Source of the DNA: Alistipes sp.
Lineage (GTDB): Bacteria > Bacteroidota > Bacteroidia > Bacteroidales > Rikenellaceae
Reading direction: 5' to 3'
NCBI GenBank assembly: GCA_017629035.1
Contig: JAGBXX010000023.1
Span: 124,001 to 188,000, forward strand
Length of the DNA: 64,000 nucleotides
Both the position numbers and the translations under genes were made by a program. Positions 22,913 through 31,611 of this stretch are shown here, one piece after another; position 1 is the first letter of the stretch; each line of letters starts with the position of its first letter. The notes below the pieces were generated by a model, which did not search any database, was not told where the DNA came from, and worked only from the letters and a program-made list of their open reading frames with translations.

Positions 22913-23628
22913 AAAAGTGTTTAATAATGTGCTTCTTTTTATGTTTGCTTAACAGCAATGCATTTGCAGCAGATAGAGATGCGTCAAAATGTCCATCTGA
23001 CTTCTCGATGGCAGAACATAAAATTAATAGTTTTAACGAGATTACACCTTCACCAAAAGTTTACAATTTCCATGATGTAGTGCAGCATATCAGCAATACA
23101 TCGTATCGAATCACAGATATAGATTATGATGAAAGTGTCAGTATTGCATATAGTAAACCTATAAATAAAAAGTCAGAAGTTGTACGAAATCATTATGCTA
23201 AACTTGCTCAGACTGTTGATGAATTGAATTTAGTAAACTACCAATGCGACACCATACAAATATATGATTTTTGGTCTGAATGGATTGTTGGTGATGTATA
23301 TAATAGTCCATATTCGAATTATCATTTAGACCTTAAGTGTCGCAAAGGCCTCTATGAATTGGTTGACTATAAATTGCAACCAAAACATTTTGATGAAGAG
23401 TATGTGAATGAGAAAAATCGTGCGCTCTATGAAGAGATTAGAAAAAAGAACTACCCTGATCTTGACGCACTACCACTTACATACGATTGGGAGATGTTAA
23501 GATATAATTGCTGGGATGATCAAAAGATGATTAGAAATTTTGGCAAAACTACCGATGTATGCGAAACTCTTATTCGCATAATTATCAAAGATAATCGTAT
23601 TGTATATTGCGATAGATGGGATTGGTAG
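22909..23628 (+). CDS. secreted protein of unknown function, AT-rich orphan
   Basis: 239 residues. A Sec signal peptide is clear (KKCLIMCFFLCLLNSNAFAA, cleavage near residue 21). The mature part contains paired Cys (CPSDF, NYQCDT, LKCRKG, NCWDD, DVCET) and no known catalytic motif. It is much more AT-rich than the genes to its right and uses codons such as AAA, ATA and GAT freely, like the 4-20 kb region. Probably a recently acquired periplasmic or exported protein. Confidence 0.6.
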   Translation: MKKCLIMCFFLCLLNSNAFAADRDASKCPSDFSMAEHKINSFNEITPSPKVYNFHDVVQHISNTSYRITDIDYDESVSIAYSKPINKKSEVVRNHYAKLAQTVDELNLVNYQCDTIQIYDFWSEWIVGDVYNSPYSNYHLDLKCRKGLYELVDYKLQPKHFDEEYVNEKNRALYEEIRKKNYPDLDALPLTYDWEMLRYNCWDDQKMIRNFGKTTDVCETLIRIIIKDNRIVYCDRWDW

Positions 23629-23700
23629 ACACCTTTTTATATTGCACCTACACAGGAATGCTCGTATAGGTGTCCATAAGAAAATCGAAATTTACATTTT

Positions 23701-23877
23701 ATGACTAAAACCACCCGCATCGTATGCTTGTGCATACTCGGTGCGGTGGGGACACTTTGTAGTGTCTCCACCATCAATGCACGAAAAGAGAATCTACCAA
23801 GCTACATCTTAGCCAGGTGCTCGGCGACGATACGGGCAGCACAAGCAACATACTCCACGCATGGGCGTTTCTTGTAG
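23701..23877 (+). pseudogene. orphan signal-peptide fragment
   Basis: ATG at 23701 encodes a typical signal sequence (TKTTRIVCLCILGAVGTLCS, then VSTINA) and then runs into the 3' end of the minus-strand gene at 23802, where the reading frame makes no sense and stops at 23877. It looks like the 5' end of a secreted-protein gene cut off at a rearrangement junction. Confidence 0.35.
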
Positions 23878-24284
23878 TACTCAGGCGTACGCTCCGAGGG
23901 CATTGGAGTCTCGGCACGCTCGACCATAGGCTCGAGGCCAAGCAAACGGCGACAGACGATATCGCCATTCTCCGAACGAAATGCGTCGGCAAACTGCTGA
24001 ACAAGAGCGTAATTCTGCTTACGCTCCTCGAGGTTTGATGGATCGGCAGAGGGGGCAATGGCACCAGCCACGAAGGCCATGCCACTCACAGTACCACACA
24101 CCTCACGCATACGTCCCATACCACCACCAAAGGGTGCTGCAAGGCGAGCCAACATCTCGGGCGACATCTGCATAACATCGTCAAAGGCCATCACCACAGC
24201 TTGTGCACAATTATATCCCGACTTGAAGTAGTTCTGAGCACGTTCTACACGCTCATCAACATTTATATATAGTTGCTTTTCCAT
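23802..24284 (-). CDS. C_GCAxxG_C_C family protein
   Basis: 160 residues from the ATG at 24284 (MEKQLYINVDERVERAQNYF). An upstream extension to 24440 is open but would overlap the divergent promoter and gene, so it is rejected. Cysteine motifs of this putative redox family are visible: GYNCAQAVVMAF (about 25-36), then PFGGGMGRMREVCGTVSG (about 56-73), and C of DIVCRRL and KRPCVEYV near the end. The family is usually assumed to be involved in redox or metal chemistry; no reaction is established. Confidence 0.82.
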   Translation of the reverse strand: MEKQLYINVDERVERAQNYFKSGYNCAQAVVMAFDDVMQMSPEMLARLAAPFGGGMGRMREVCGTVSGMAFVAGAIAPSADPSNLEERKQNYALVQQFADAFRSENGDIVCRRLLGLEPMVERAETPMPSERTPEYYKKRPCVEYVACAARIVAEHLAKM

Positions 24285-24294
24285 ATTATTTAAG

Positions 24295-24302
24295 TATCTT
24301 TG
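24295..24302 (+). promoter_or_regulatory. TAnnTTTG promoter box for the HSDR_N_2 gene
   Basis: TATCTTTG lies 26 nt before the ATG at 24328, with a TTGC about 19 nt upstream. Matches the Bacteroidota sigma-A -7 element. Confidence 0.6.
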
Positions 24303-24327
24303 CCACAAATATAGCACTTTTTTAGAT

Positions 24328-24792
24328 ATGTCGCAATTGGCCAAGCTCAACTTTCCACCCATACATCTTCGTGCTCGACGTGGTGTAAATGGTCGTACCG
24401 AGGTATTCGACTCGGTGCGTGGTCGTTGGCTAGTGCTCACGCCCGAGGAGTGGGTACGACGTCACGTGGTTGAGTATCTGCGCACAGAGTGTGGCTATGC
24501 TCCACAGCTCATCGTCGAGGAGCACCCCATACCGCTCAATGGCATGGCGCAGCGTGCCGACATTGTAGTTATAGGTGCTGACGCCAAGCCCCACATGGTG
24601 GTGGAGTGCAAAGAGCCCAATGTAAAAATTGACCGCCAAGTGCTTGACCAGGTAGTGCGCTACAACTCGGTGCTAAGGTGCAAATATATAGTCATGACAA
24701 ACGGCATAGAGACATACTGCTACATGAAAGAGGGCGAGAACTACACGCCAATAAACCACTTTCCGCACTGCGAAATCAGCAGAACCAAATAA
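24328..24792 (+). CDS. HSDR_N_2 type I restriction R-subunit N-terminal-like protein
   Basis: 154 residues. The stretch from TEVFDSVRGRWLVLTPEEWV through QRADIVVIGADAKPHMVVECKEPN (about 72-95) carries a PD-(D/E)xK-like core (D of RADIVV, ExK of ECK), followed by DQVVRYNSVLRCKYIVMTNG. Stand-alone proteins of this type are very common in Bacteroidales, without an adjacent restriction system, so restriction activity should not be assumed. Divergently transcribed from the C_GCAxxG gene. Confidence 0.82.
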   Translation: MSQLAKLNFPPIHLRARRGVNGRTEVFDSVRGRWLVLTPEEWVRRHVVEYLRTECGYAPQLIVEEHPIPLNGMAQRADIVVIGADAKPHMVVECKEPNVKIDRQVLDQVVRYNSVLRCKYIVMTNGIETYCYMKEGENYTPINHFPHCEISRTK

Positions 24793-24829
24793 AATAGGGG
24801 TATTCTACTACCCTATTACCACATTTTTC
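24793..24829 (+). terminator. weak hairpin followed by T-rich tract
   Basis: AATAGGG and CCCTATT form a 7-bp stem around an 11-nt loop just after the stop codon, followed by ACCACATTTTT. Confidence 0.4.
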
Positions 24830-24862
24830 TCCTTGTTTACTTGCTATCTTCATTTTAGTTTG

Positions 24863-24870
24863 TAACTTTG
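24863..24870 (+). promoter_or_regulatory. TAnnTTTG promoter box for panC-panD
   Basis: TAACTTTG, 22 nt before the panC ATG, with TTGC about 18 nt upstream. Confidence 0.6.
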
Positions 24871-24892
24871 CCGCATCATTTATCATAAGAAT

Positions 24893-25729
24893 ATGATTGT
24901 AGTAAACAGAGTATCTGAACTAAATGCGGCACTTGCAAACCTTGAGAAGCAGGGTGTTGGCTTTGTGCCTACAATGGGAGCACTCCACGCAGGCCACCGT
25001 TCGCTCGTTGAGCGTGCACGTCGTGAGAACGACACTGTTGTGGTGAGTGTCTTTGTCAACCCAACACAATTTAATGACAAGAACGACCTAAAGAACTACC
25101 CTCGCACTCCTGAGGCCGACTGCGCTATCTTGGAGGCTGCAGGTGCAGATATAGTCTTTATGCCAACAGTCGAGGATATCTATCCAGAGCCTGACACTCG
25201 CGAGTTCGACTTCGGTCTCGTGGACAAGGTTATGGAGGGCGCTACACGTCCTGGCCACTTCAATGGTGTTGCACAGGTTGTAAGCCGTCTATTCGACATC
25301 GTAAAGCCTGAGCGTGCATACTTCGGCGAGAAAGACTTCCAGCAGATTGCAGTTATCAAGGCAATGGTCGAGCAGCTCAACATCGATGTCAACATCGTTG
25401 AGTGTCCTATCGTTCGTGCTGAGGATGGTTTGGCACTATCGTCACGCAACGAGCTTCTCACTCCTGAGCACCGCCAGGCAGCACCACACATCTACGCAAC
25501 TATCAAGCAGTGTGCCGAGAAGATGACAACAATGACTTCACAGGAGCTCACCGAGTGGGTAATATCGACTATCGACTCTAACCCACTGCTCAAGACAATC
25601 TATTTCGAGGCTGTCGATGCACGCACAATGCAGAAGGTGGAGCGCTGGGAGGATTCAGAGCGTATTCAGGGTTGCTGCGCTATTCAGGCCGGCGAGATAC
25701 GTCTTATCGACAATATCAAGATTAAGTAA
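24893..25729 (+). CDS. panC: pantothenate synthetase
   Basis: 278 residues, full family length. Condenses pantoate with beta-alanine using ATP, the last step of vitamin B5 synthesis. The nucleotidyltransferase motifs are present: [10 protein letters not shown] (HAGH at about 32-35), [14 protein letters not shown] (about 147-153) and the KMSKS-like LALSSRN. Followed 13 nt later by panD, which supplies beta-alanine, so the pair forms a biosynthetic operon. Start supported by a promoter box 22 nt upstream. Confidence 0.97.
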   Translation: MIVVNRVSELNAALANLEKQGVGFVPTMGALHAGHRSLVERARRENDTVVVSVFVNPTQFNDKNDLKNYPRTPEADCAILEAAGADIVFMPTVEDIYPEPDTREFDFGLVDKVMEGATRPGHFNGVAQVVSRLFDIVKPERAYFGEKDFQQIAVIKAMVEQLNIDVNIVECPIVRAEDGLALSSRNELLTPEHRQAAPHIYATIKQCAEKMTTMTSQELTEWVISTIDSNPLLKTIYFEAVDARTMQKVERWEDSERIQGCCAIQAGEIRLIDNIKIK

Positions 25730-25742
25730 CTCAGACCCAACT

Positions 25743-26093
25743 ATGTATATTGAGAGAATGAAATCAAAGATTCACCGTGTACGTGTGACAGAGGCGAATC
25801 TTAACTATGTGGGTAGCATCACCATCGACGAGGATTTGATGGATGCCGCAGGCCTTATCGAGGGCGAGAAGGTGCAGATCGTGAACAACAACAATGGCGA
25901 GCGTATCGAGACCTATGTAATCAAGGGCGAGCGTGGTAGCGGCTGTATCTGTCTTAATGGTGCAGCAGCACGCAAGACTGCTGTTGGCGACATCGTAATC
26001 ATCATGGGCTACGGCTTCATGGATTTCGAGGAGGCTAAGACCTTCCAGCCTAAGGTGGTATTCCCTGACGAGCGCACAAATCGTCTTCTATAA
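25743..26093 (+). CDS. panD: aspartate 1-decarboxylase
   Basis: 116 residues from ATG at 25743. The self-cleavage site G24-S25 in NYVGSITID falls at exactly the canonical position with this start (S25 becomes the pyruvoyl group), and the conserved LNGAAAR (Asn-Gly-Ala-Ala) block is present at about 74-80. Makes beta-alanine from aspartate for PanC encoded just upstream. Confidence 0.96.
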   Translation: MYIERMKSKIHRVRVTEANLNYVGSITIDEDLMDAAGLIEGEKVQIVNNNNGERIETYVIKGERGSGCICLNGAAARKTAVGDIVIIMGYGFMDFEEAKTFQPKVVFPDERTNRLL

Positions 26094-26117
26094 GGAGTCG
26101 TTTGGCTCAAAAATAGC

Positions 26118-26152
26118 AGTTGTCGGCACAAGAGTGTCGGCAACTTTTTTTG
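26118..26152 (+). terminator. terminator after panD
   Basis: AGTTGTCGGCAC and GTGTCGGCAACT form a stem (one wobble pair) with a 6-nt loop, followed by a run of T. Confidence 0.8.
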
Positions 26153-26249
26153 TTGTTACATAGCACCAAAAACTCCCTCATAAGTCGACATTTTGGCACG
26201 ACAATCAAATATTTACCCACATTTGATTTTGTATTGCAAATTTTATTCG

Positions 26250-26257
26250 TATCTTTG
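26250..26257 (+). promoter_or_regulatory. TAnnTTTG promoter box for the HU-CCDC81 gene
   Basis: TATCTTTG with TTTG 18 nt upstream; 22 nt before the ATG at 26279. Confidence 0.65.
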
Positions 26258-26278
26258 CACGTTATATTTATATAACGC

Positions 26279-27202
26279 ATGGAGCTACTTACAAACATAA
26301 TCACCGGATACCTTAAGCACAACAAGCGTCTTGTTGTGCCCAAACTTGGTGCATTTATCGTAAAGCAGCCCGGAGGCACAATCATCTTCTCGGAGCTTAT
26401 GCGCAACGATGATGGTGTGCTTCGCTCCCTACTCGTGGCCTACGGATGCAACGAGCTCGCAGCAAATGGCATGATTGACCGTTTCTCGTTCGAGATTCGT
26501 CACAAGATATCCTTAGGCGAGACCTACACAATCGCTGACTTTGGCGAGTTCTCGAGCGGAGAGAACAACACCATACATTTCAAGCACAAGCGTGAGCCAA
26601 AGGTCTATGGTGGCACAATCAAGCCACCAATCGATCGTCTTACCGAGGAGAAGCTCAAGCATCAGCGTATACAGCGCATACGTCAGCAGCAGAGCGAAAA
26701 TCTCACAGGACACAGCACACATCGCAAGCTCAAGAGCTCACAGGCAATATCAACAAACAATCATCGTCACAACAACGATGACGACATGGAGCTCGGCAAG
26801 CCCGACAAGTATCTGCGTGGCCTGAAGTACGAGAATCGCAAGAACCGCAACAACGACGACGAGCGTTTTGGCGGCGATCGCCCAAAGCGCCTGGGTGGAA
26901 GCAACGCAGTATTCCTACTCATAGTAGCGATAATTCTCGGCGTTGGCGGATGGTTTATATGGCGATGGACCGAGCAGAATAACACCACTCCCGAGGTTGA
27001 GAGTGTAACAACAGAGCAGGAGGTTGTAGAGCCCGCAGACTCACTCAACAGCACAGCGCCAGAGCAGGCACCGGCTACAACGACATTAGTAGAGCCTATT
27101 CTGCCCACATCACTTCCGGCAATGACGCCCTCAGTGGTCACTCCCCTCTTGCCCACAACGATAACAACACAGCAGCCAGCAACAGCGGCAGCAAAGATAT
27201 AG
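26279..27202 (+). CDS. HU-CCDC81 domain membrane protein
   Basis: 307 residues. Residues 1-110 match the HU-like CCDC81 domain found in Bacteroidota (LLTNIITGYLKHNKRLVVPK, GAFIV, then TYTIADFGEF). A charged, basic linker (about 125-205) includes KRLGGSN before one membrane helix (about 209-229), and a low-complexity Thr/Pro/Val tail follows, probably periplasmic. Many relatives carry a C-terminal SPOR domain that binds denuded peptidoglycan; none is recognisable in this tail. Possibly links DNA or cytosolic structures to the envelope. Leads the sigma-54 activator gene by 18 nt. Confidence 0.78.
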   Translation: MELLTNIITGYLKHNKRLVVPKLGAFIVKQPGGTIIFSELMRNDDGVLRSLLVAYGCNELAANGMIDRFSFEIRHKISLGETYTIADFGEFSSGENNTIHFKHKREPKVYGGTIKPPIDRLTEEKLKHQRIQRIRQQQSENLTGHSTHRKLKSSQAISTNNHRHNNDDDMELGKPDKYLRGLKYENRKNRNNDDERFGGDRPKRLGGSNAVFLLIVAIILGVGGWFIWRWTEQNNTTPEVESVTTEQEVVEPADSLNSTAPEQAPATTTLVEPILPTSLPAMTPSVVTPLLPTTITTQQPATAAAKI

Positions 27203-27220
27203 AGCTAAGCAATTAGGCAC

Positions 27221-28438
27221 ATGACATCAAACGAACTACTTACAGCCAAGCAACGTTTTGGCATCATTGGCAACTCCGAGGCACTCAACAATGCCCTGGA
27301 GATAGCCATGCGTGTAGCCCCCACCGACCTCTCGGTGTTGGTTACGGGCGAGAGCGGCGTGGGTAAAGAGTTCTTCCCACAGGTGATTCATGCCTACTCT
27401 TCACGCAAGCACAAGAAGTATATCGCAGTAAACTGTGGTGCGATCCCCGAGGGCACTATCGATTCGGAGCTTTTTGGCCACGAGAAGGGCTCATTTACCG
27501 GCGCTATCGAGAGCCGCAAAGGATACTTCGAGGAGGCTGATGGCGGAACAATATTCCTTGACGAGGTTGGCGAGCTCCCACTATCTACCCAGGTACGACT
27601 CTTGCGTGTGCTGCAGACTGGGGAGTTTATGCGTGTAGGCTCGGCAAAGGTGCAGAAGACCGATGTTCGTGTTGTTGCTGCAACAAACAACAACCTATTG
27701 CAGTCAATAGCCGAGGGACGCTTCCGTGAGGATCTGTACTACCGTCTAAATACTGTGCCTATCAGCGTACCAGCACTCAGAGAGCGCAAGGGCGATATCT
27801 ACCTACTTTTCCGCAAGTTTGCAAGCGATGTAGCCACACAGTATCGCATGCCAGCAATCACACTCGATGAGAGTGCACGAGCACTCCTGGAGAACTACCA
27901 CTGGCGTGGCAACATCCGTCAGTTGAAGAATGTTGCCGAGCAGATTTCTGCCATCGAGCAGCGTCGTGATATCAGCGCCGATGTACTTCGCAGATACCTC
28001 CCCGACGAGGGTTACAATATTCACCCCGTAAATAGCAACGCCTCGGAGCAGTATAACAACCTTAACGAGCGAGAGCTGCTATACAAGATATTGTTCGACA
28101 TGCGCAACGACATCAACGATCTTAAGCGCATGATGACCGAGGCGATGATGGGACGCACAGACCACCATGAGGCGACACCCGTGCGCCACGATGTTGCAGG
28201 CCTACTCCCTGAGCCACACCACACCCTACCACAGCGCTACGCCGAGAGCGAGGTAGTGGAGGTGTTCGATGAGCCAGCAAGAGAGTTTACCAAGGATGAT
28301 ATGCAACGTGAGCAGATTCTCAAGGCACTACGCAACAATGGCTATCGACGTAAGGATGCTGCACGAGAACTCTTTATCTCGGAGCGCACGCTATATCGAC
28401 GCATGAAAGCACTTGGAATTGACGATGATATAAAATAG
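27221..28438 (+). CDS. sigma-54-dependent transcriptional activator without receiver domain
   Basis: 405 residues. AAA+ sigma-54 interaction domain at about 15-250: Walker A VTGESGVGKEFF (about 42-53), the GAFTGA-type loop as GSFTGAIE (about 89-96), Walker B GGTIFLDEVGEL (about 107-118), and the LRERKGDI arginine-finger region. A linker (about 270-365) precedes a Fis-type HTH (QILKALRNNGYRRKDAAREL, then RTLYRRMKALGI). There is no N-terminal response-regulator or GAF domain, so control is probably by abundance or a partner. Such stand-alone regulators next to lptE and secG are common in Bacteroidales. Confidence 0.93.
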   Translation: MTSNELLTAKQRFGIIGNSEALNNALEIAMRVAPTDLSVLVTGESGVGKEFFPQVIHAYSSRKHKKYIAVNCGAIPEGTIDSELFGHEKGSFTGAIESRKGYFEEADGGTIFLDEVGELPLSTQVRLLRVLQTGEFMRVGSAKVQKTDVRVVAATNNNLLQSIAEGRFREDLYYRLNTVPISVPALRERKGDIYLLFRKFASDVATQYRMPAITLDESARALLENYHWRGNIRQLKNVAEQISAIEQRRDISADVLRRYLPDEGYNIHPVNSNASEQYNNLNERELLYKILFDMRNDINDLKRMMTEAMMGRTDHHEATPVRHDVAGLLPEPHHTLPQRYAESEVVEVFDEPAREFTKDDMQREQILKALRNNGYRRKDAARELFISERTLYRRMKALGIDDDIK

Positions 28439-28441
28439 ACG

Positions 28442-28975
28442 ATGATGAAGCGACTTTATAACAGAGTATTGATGATATTGGTAGCAACAGCTATTGCCAT
28501 ATTGGCAGCAAGCTGTGGCTATAAGGTGACTTACAACCTCTCGGGTGGTTCTATCCCTCCCGAGGCCAAGACCTTCTCGGTGGCATACTTCCCTAACAAT
28601 GCACCGATGGTTGCACCTACACTTAGCAACGTGCTCACCGAGGGTTTGCGTGACAAATTCTCACGTCAGACACGCCTTCAGCAGGTTGAGGAGGGTGGCG
28701 ACTTTGCCTTCGAGGGTGAGATCTCGAACTACACTTCGACAACAGCCTCCGTATCAAGTGGCGACTATGCGCTCCAAAACCGACTCACAATTACCGTGAA
28801 GGTTAGCTTCCAGAATGCTGTTGATCAGACCCTGTCGTTCAGCAACAAGACATTCTCGGCCTATGCCGACTACGACTCATCGCAGCTTCTTATCGACGTT
28901 CAGGATCAGCTGATCGAGGATATTGTTGAGGACTTAGTAAACGATATTTATATGGCCGCAGCCGGCAACTGGTAG
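28442..28975 (+). CDS. lptE: LPS-assembly lipoprotein LptE
   Basis: 177 residues. Lipoprotein signal peptide with lipobox LAASC (C25). The mature part (YKVTYNLSGGSIPPEAKTFS, then PTLSNVLTEGLRDKF and EGEISNYT) follows the Bacteroidota LptE pattern. It should partner LptD at the outer membrane in LPS transport. Starts 3 nt after the activator gene and abuts the next gene by 1 nt. Confidence 0.88.
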   Translation: MMKRLYNRVLMILVATAIAILAASCGYKVTYNLSGGSIPPEAKTFSVAYFPNNAPMVAPTLSNVLTEGLRDKFSRQTRLQQVEEGGDFAFEGEISNYTSTTASVSSGDYALQNRLTITVKVSFQNAVDQTLSFSNKTFSAYADYDSSQLLIDVQDQLIEDIVEDLVNDIYMAAAGNW

Positions 28976-28976
28976 T

Positions 28977-29462
28977 ATGGCAACACTTTACGATATTATA
29001 TATAAGAATACCCAGGCAAGCAGCAACGACATCGAGCAGATCGTGGCCCGCTACCCATGGTGGAGCGCAGCACGCCTACGCTTATATCGCACAAAGGGCG
29101 AGAAGAGCGATGCACGCACACGTCTCATTGCATCACTCCACCCTCTTGGTGCAATAGGCAGGGAGAGTGTAGATATCCAGAAGCTAACATTCCTCACGGC
29201 CGACGACCGTATAGATAAATTCCTACACCGTGACAACTACCGCATTGTTGCCGAAGATGGTGATGCAGAGGATATCTCCGAGGTAAAAATCGACGACGAA
29301 GAGGAGATGGTGAGCGAAGAATTGGCAGAAATATACCTAAATCAGGGGTTATATGACGAAGCAATCGACACTTATCGTCGATTAAGTTTGCTAAATTCAG
29401 AAAAAAGTATTTACTTTGCGGGACTAATTGCAAAAATTGAAGAGAAAAAAGTTAACAACTAA
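28977..29462 (+). CDS. conserved Bacteroidales protein with TPR-like C-terminus
   Basis: 161 residues. No signal peptide. An N-terminal helical part (YPWWSAARLRLYRTKGEKSD) and a C-terminal helical pair with a TPR-like unit (LAEIYLNQGLYDEAIDTYRR, about 119-138). Consistently found between lptE and secG in related genomes as far as I recall, but no function is known to me. Probably protein-protein interaction. Confidence 0.7.
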   Translation: MATLYDIIYKNTQASSNDIEQIVARYPWWSAARLRLYRTKGEKSDARTRLIASLHPLGAIGRESVDIQKLTFLTADDRIDKFLHRDNYRIVAEDGDAEDISEVKIDDEEEMVSEELAEIYLNQGLYDEAIDTYRRLSLLNSEKSIYFAGLIAKIEEKKVNN

Positions 29463-29487
29463 CATAGAATAATTAAATTCATAAACT

Positions 29488-29895
29488 ATGTATACATTTT
29501 GCATTATCATGATCGCTATCGCAAGTGTCCTCTTGATACTTGCTGTATTGGTTCAGGCTCCTAAGAGCGGTATGGCTGCTAACTTCGGTGCTGCAAACCA
29601 GACAATGGGTGTTCGCCAGACATCTGACTTCCTCGAGAAGTTCACATGGGCAATGGTGGCTGCTATCGTATTGTTCACACTCCTTTCAGTAACAGCAACT
29701 CCTAGCAAGGAGGTTGAGCAGAAGGCTTTCAACCCAATCGAGGAGTCTAAGGCTACTACTGAGGTTGAGGAGACTGCTACTCTCGAGATCCCTGCTGACG
29801 GCGCAGCTGTAGAGGCTGAGGCAAAGGCTGAGGGCGAGGAGGCTGCAGCAGCTGAGCAGACAACTGAGGCTCCAGCTGAGACACCTGCTGAGTAA
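29488..29895 (+). CDS. secG: preprotein translocase subunit SecG
   Basis: 135 residues. Two membrane helices (about 2-20 and 53-72) with the SecG-like loop LVQAPKSGMAANFGAANQ between them. A long acidic, Ala/Glu-rich C-terminal tail (about 85-135) is typical for Bacteroidota SecG. Part of the SecYEG channel. Confidence 0.92.
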   Translation: MYTFCIIMIAIASVLLILAVLVQAPKSGMAANFGAANQTMGVRQTSDFLEKFTWAMVAAIVLFTLLSVTATPSKEVEQKAFNPIEESKATTEVEETATLEIPADGAAVEAEAKAEGEEAAAAEQTTEAPAETPAE

Positions 29896-29916
29896 TCAGA
29901 AGCTGATCAACGCTTA

Positions 29917-29950
29917 AAATGTCCAACTATCATGGTTGGACATTTTTTTT
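29917..29950 (+). terminator. terminator after secG
   Basis: TGTCCAAC and GTTGGACA stem around TATCATG, followed by eight T. Confidence 0.88.
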
Positions 29951-30012
29951 GTTAACACGGCACAATCGTTGCACACTATCATATACCTATATTATATTAA
30001 TAGTTATGAGAT

Positions 30013-30171
30013 ATGAAAAAATATGTTTGCACCGTGTGCCACTACGTCTACGATCCTGAGAAGGGCGATCCCGACAATGGCATAGCTCCAGGAACACCAT
30101 TCGACGAACTACCCTACGACTGGACCTGTCCTCTCTGCGGACTGGGAAAAGATGTATTCGAGCAAGAGTAA
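30013..30171 (+). CDS. rubredoxin
   Basis: 52 residues: begins [19 protein letters not shown] and ends with [14 protein letters not shown]. Two CxxC pairs (C6/C9 and C39/C42) bind a single iron; [15 protein letters not shown] is the classic linker. Small cytosolic electron carrier, often used in oxygen or peroxide detoxification in anaerobes. Flanked by a terminator upstream and a hairpin downstream, so it is a separate transcription unit. Confidence 0.95.
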   Translation: MKKYVCTVCHYVYDPEKGDPDNGIAPGTPFDELPYDWTCPLCGLGKDVFEQE

Positions 30172-30181
30172 TCGCAATTGA

Positions 30182-30208
30182 GGGCTATCCAACCAGTGAG
30201 GATAGCCC
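30182..30208 (+). terminator. perfect 9-bp hairpin after rubredoxin
   Basis: GGGCTATCC and GGATAGCCC around an AACCAGTGA loop, 11 nt past the stop. There is no T-run, so it may stabilise the 3' end instead of terminating transcription. Confidence 0.5.
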
Positions 30209-30280
30209 ACAATGCAGTAAAAGAGTTGAAATAAAAGATAAAAAATAGGCGTAAGTAGTTGCAAAATAAAAAATTATTAC

Positions 30281-30288
30281 TATCTTTG
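30281..30288 (+). promoter_or_regulatory. TAnnTTTG promoter box for rpsF-rpsR-rplI
   Basis: TATCTTTG with TTGC about 19 nt upstream; 39 nt before rpsF. Confidence 0.65.
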
Positions 30289-30327
30289 CCACGCTTTATG
30301 CACAAAACTTTAATTAATTAAACAATT

Positions 30328-30672
30328 ATGAACAATTACGAAACCGTTTTCATTGTCACTCCCGTCCTCTCTGACGCACAGGTGCAGGAGGTTGCTGACA
30401 AATTCCAGGGCGTAATCACCGAGAACGGCGGTCAGATTGTGAATGTGGAGAACTGGGGCCTCAAGAAGCTCGCTTATCCTATTCAGAAGAAGACTACCGG
30501 CTTCTACTTCCTTGTAGAGTTCACTGGTGAGGGCTCAATCATCAACACTCTCGAGACTCAGTATCGTCGCGACGAGCGTATCATTCGTTTCTTAACTTTC
30601 AAGCAGGACAAGTTCGCTGTTGAGTACTCTCAGAAGCGTCGTGCTAAGCTTGCTAACAAAACTCAGGAGTAA
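30328..30672 (+). CDS. rpsF: 30S ribosomal protein S6
   Basis: 114 residues. [19 protein letters not shown] start, [19 protein letters not shown] (about 45-63) and [12 protein letters not shown] are typical of bS6. Central-domain protein binding S18 in the small subunit. First gene of the rpsF-rpsR-rplI operon. Confidence 0.97.
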   Translation: MNNYETVFIVTPVLSDAQVQEVADKFQGVITENGGQIVNVENWGLKKLAYPIQKKTTGFYFLVEFTGEGSIINTLETQYRRDERIIRFLTFKQDKFAVEYSQKRRAKLANKTQE

Positions 30673-30674
30673 TC

Positions 30675-30956
30675 ATGGCAGAGAACACACAGCAGGGTGC
30701 ATCAGAGATCCGCTATCTCAACCCAGTATCAGTAGACGTTAAGAAGAAGAAGTACTGCCGCTTTAAGAAGCTCGGTATCAAGTACGTAGATTATAAGGAT
30801 GGTGAGTTCTTGAAGAAGTTCCTCAACGAGCAGGGTAAGATTTTGCCTCGTCGTCTCACGGGTACTTCTCAGAAGTTCCAGAAGAAGGTTGCTCAGGCAG
30901 TTAAGCGTGCTCGTCACCTCGCAATCCTTCCATTCGTAACAGATTGTATGAAATAA
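30675..30956 (+). CDS. rpsR: 30S ribosomal protein S18
   Basis: 93 residues; [18 protein letters not shown] and [20 protein letters not shown] blocks are diagnostic. Forms a heterodimer with S6. Starts 2 nt after rpsF. Confidence 0.97.
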   Translation: MAENTQQGASEIRYLNPVSVDVKKKKYCRFKKLGIKYVDYKDGEFLKKFLNEQGKILPRRLTGTSQKFQKKVAQAVKRARHLAILPFVTDCMK

Positions 30957-30974
30957 TAAAGAGGAGGATAGACT

Positions 30975-31412
30975 ATGGAAGTAATTCTTATCAAAGACGT
31001 AGAGAACTTGGGCTACGCAAACGACATCGTTAACGTACGTCCTGGCTATGCCAACAACTACTTGATTCCTCAGGGTTTCGCTAAGTCTGCAACAGCTTCT
31101 GCAAAGAAGGTACTCGCTGAGAACCTTCGTCAGCGCGCTCACAAGGACGCTAAGATCCTTGCTGACGCTCAGGCTTTGGCTGAGACTATCAACAACCTTC
31201 ACCTCACTATCACAGCTAAGGCTGAGGAGGAGAAGATTTTCGGTGCTGTAACAGCTGCTGACCTTGCTGCTGCACTTCAGGAGAAGGGTATCGAGGTTGA
31301 TCGCAAGAACATCACTGTAGACTCAGTTAAGACTCTTGGTGAGTTCGAGGCTACTGCTAAGCTTCACCGCGAGGTTAAGGCTACTATCAAGTTCGCTGTT
31401 GTAGCTGAGTAA
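30975..31412 (+). CDS. rplI: 50S ribosomal protein L9
   Basis: 145 residues. MEVILIKDVENLGYANDIVN and VRPGYANNYLIPQGFA are the L9 N-terminal domain that binds 23S rRNA; a long connecting helix and a C-terminal domain (KIFGAVTAADLAAALQEKG) follow. Third gene of the operon, closed by a strong terminator. Confidence 0.97.
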   Translation: MEVILIKDVENLGYANDIVNVRPGYANNYLIPQGFAKSATASAKKVLAENLRQRAHKDAKILADAQALAETINNLHLTITAKAEEEKIFGAVTAADLAAALQEKGIEVDRKNITVDSVKTLGEFEATAKLHREVKATIKFAVVAE

Positions 31413-31458
31413 TTATCGATTATAGAGGATCTCGCACGAGATTCAAACTATAACACAA

Positions 31459-31490
31459 GACCCCGAGGATAACCTCGGGGTTCTTTGTTT
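31459..31490 (+). terminator. terminator after rplI
   Basis: CCCCGAGG and CCTCGGGG 8-bp stem with ATAA loop, then TTCTTTGTTT. Confidence 0.9.
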
Positions 31491-31566
31491 TAGCACAATG
31501 AGCTATTTTTGCTTCGAGGTGCAATAATAATTTAATTCAGGCGCTCGTTTATTCAAAAATATTGTG

Positions 31567-31574
31567 TAACTTTG
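31567..31574 (+). promoter_or_regulatory. TAnnTTTG promoter box for bamD
   Basis: TAACTTTG, 37 nt before the ATG at 31612; upstream element (GTTTATT) is weak. Confidence 0.5.
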
Positions 31575-31611
31575 TGCGCTTATATATAAGCGCAAGAACA
31601 AGAGACTAAAA

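Noticed and set aside
24285-24440. N-terminal extension of the C_GCAxxG protein to an upstream start at 24440
   Set aside because: It would cross the divergent promoter and 5' end of the neighbouring gene, and the family begins near the ATG at 24284.
24328-24792. Part of a type I restriction system
   Set aside because: No HsdM or HsdS genes and no helicase domain; stand-alone HSDR_N_2 proteins are ordinary in Bacteroidales.
30182-30208. Riboswitch or leader element before rpsF
   Set aside because: The hairpin is tied to the rubredoxin 3' end and lies upstream of the rpsF promoter, so it is not in the rpsF leader.
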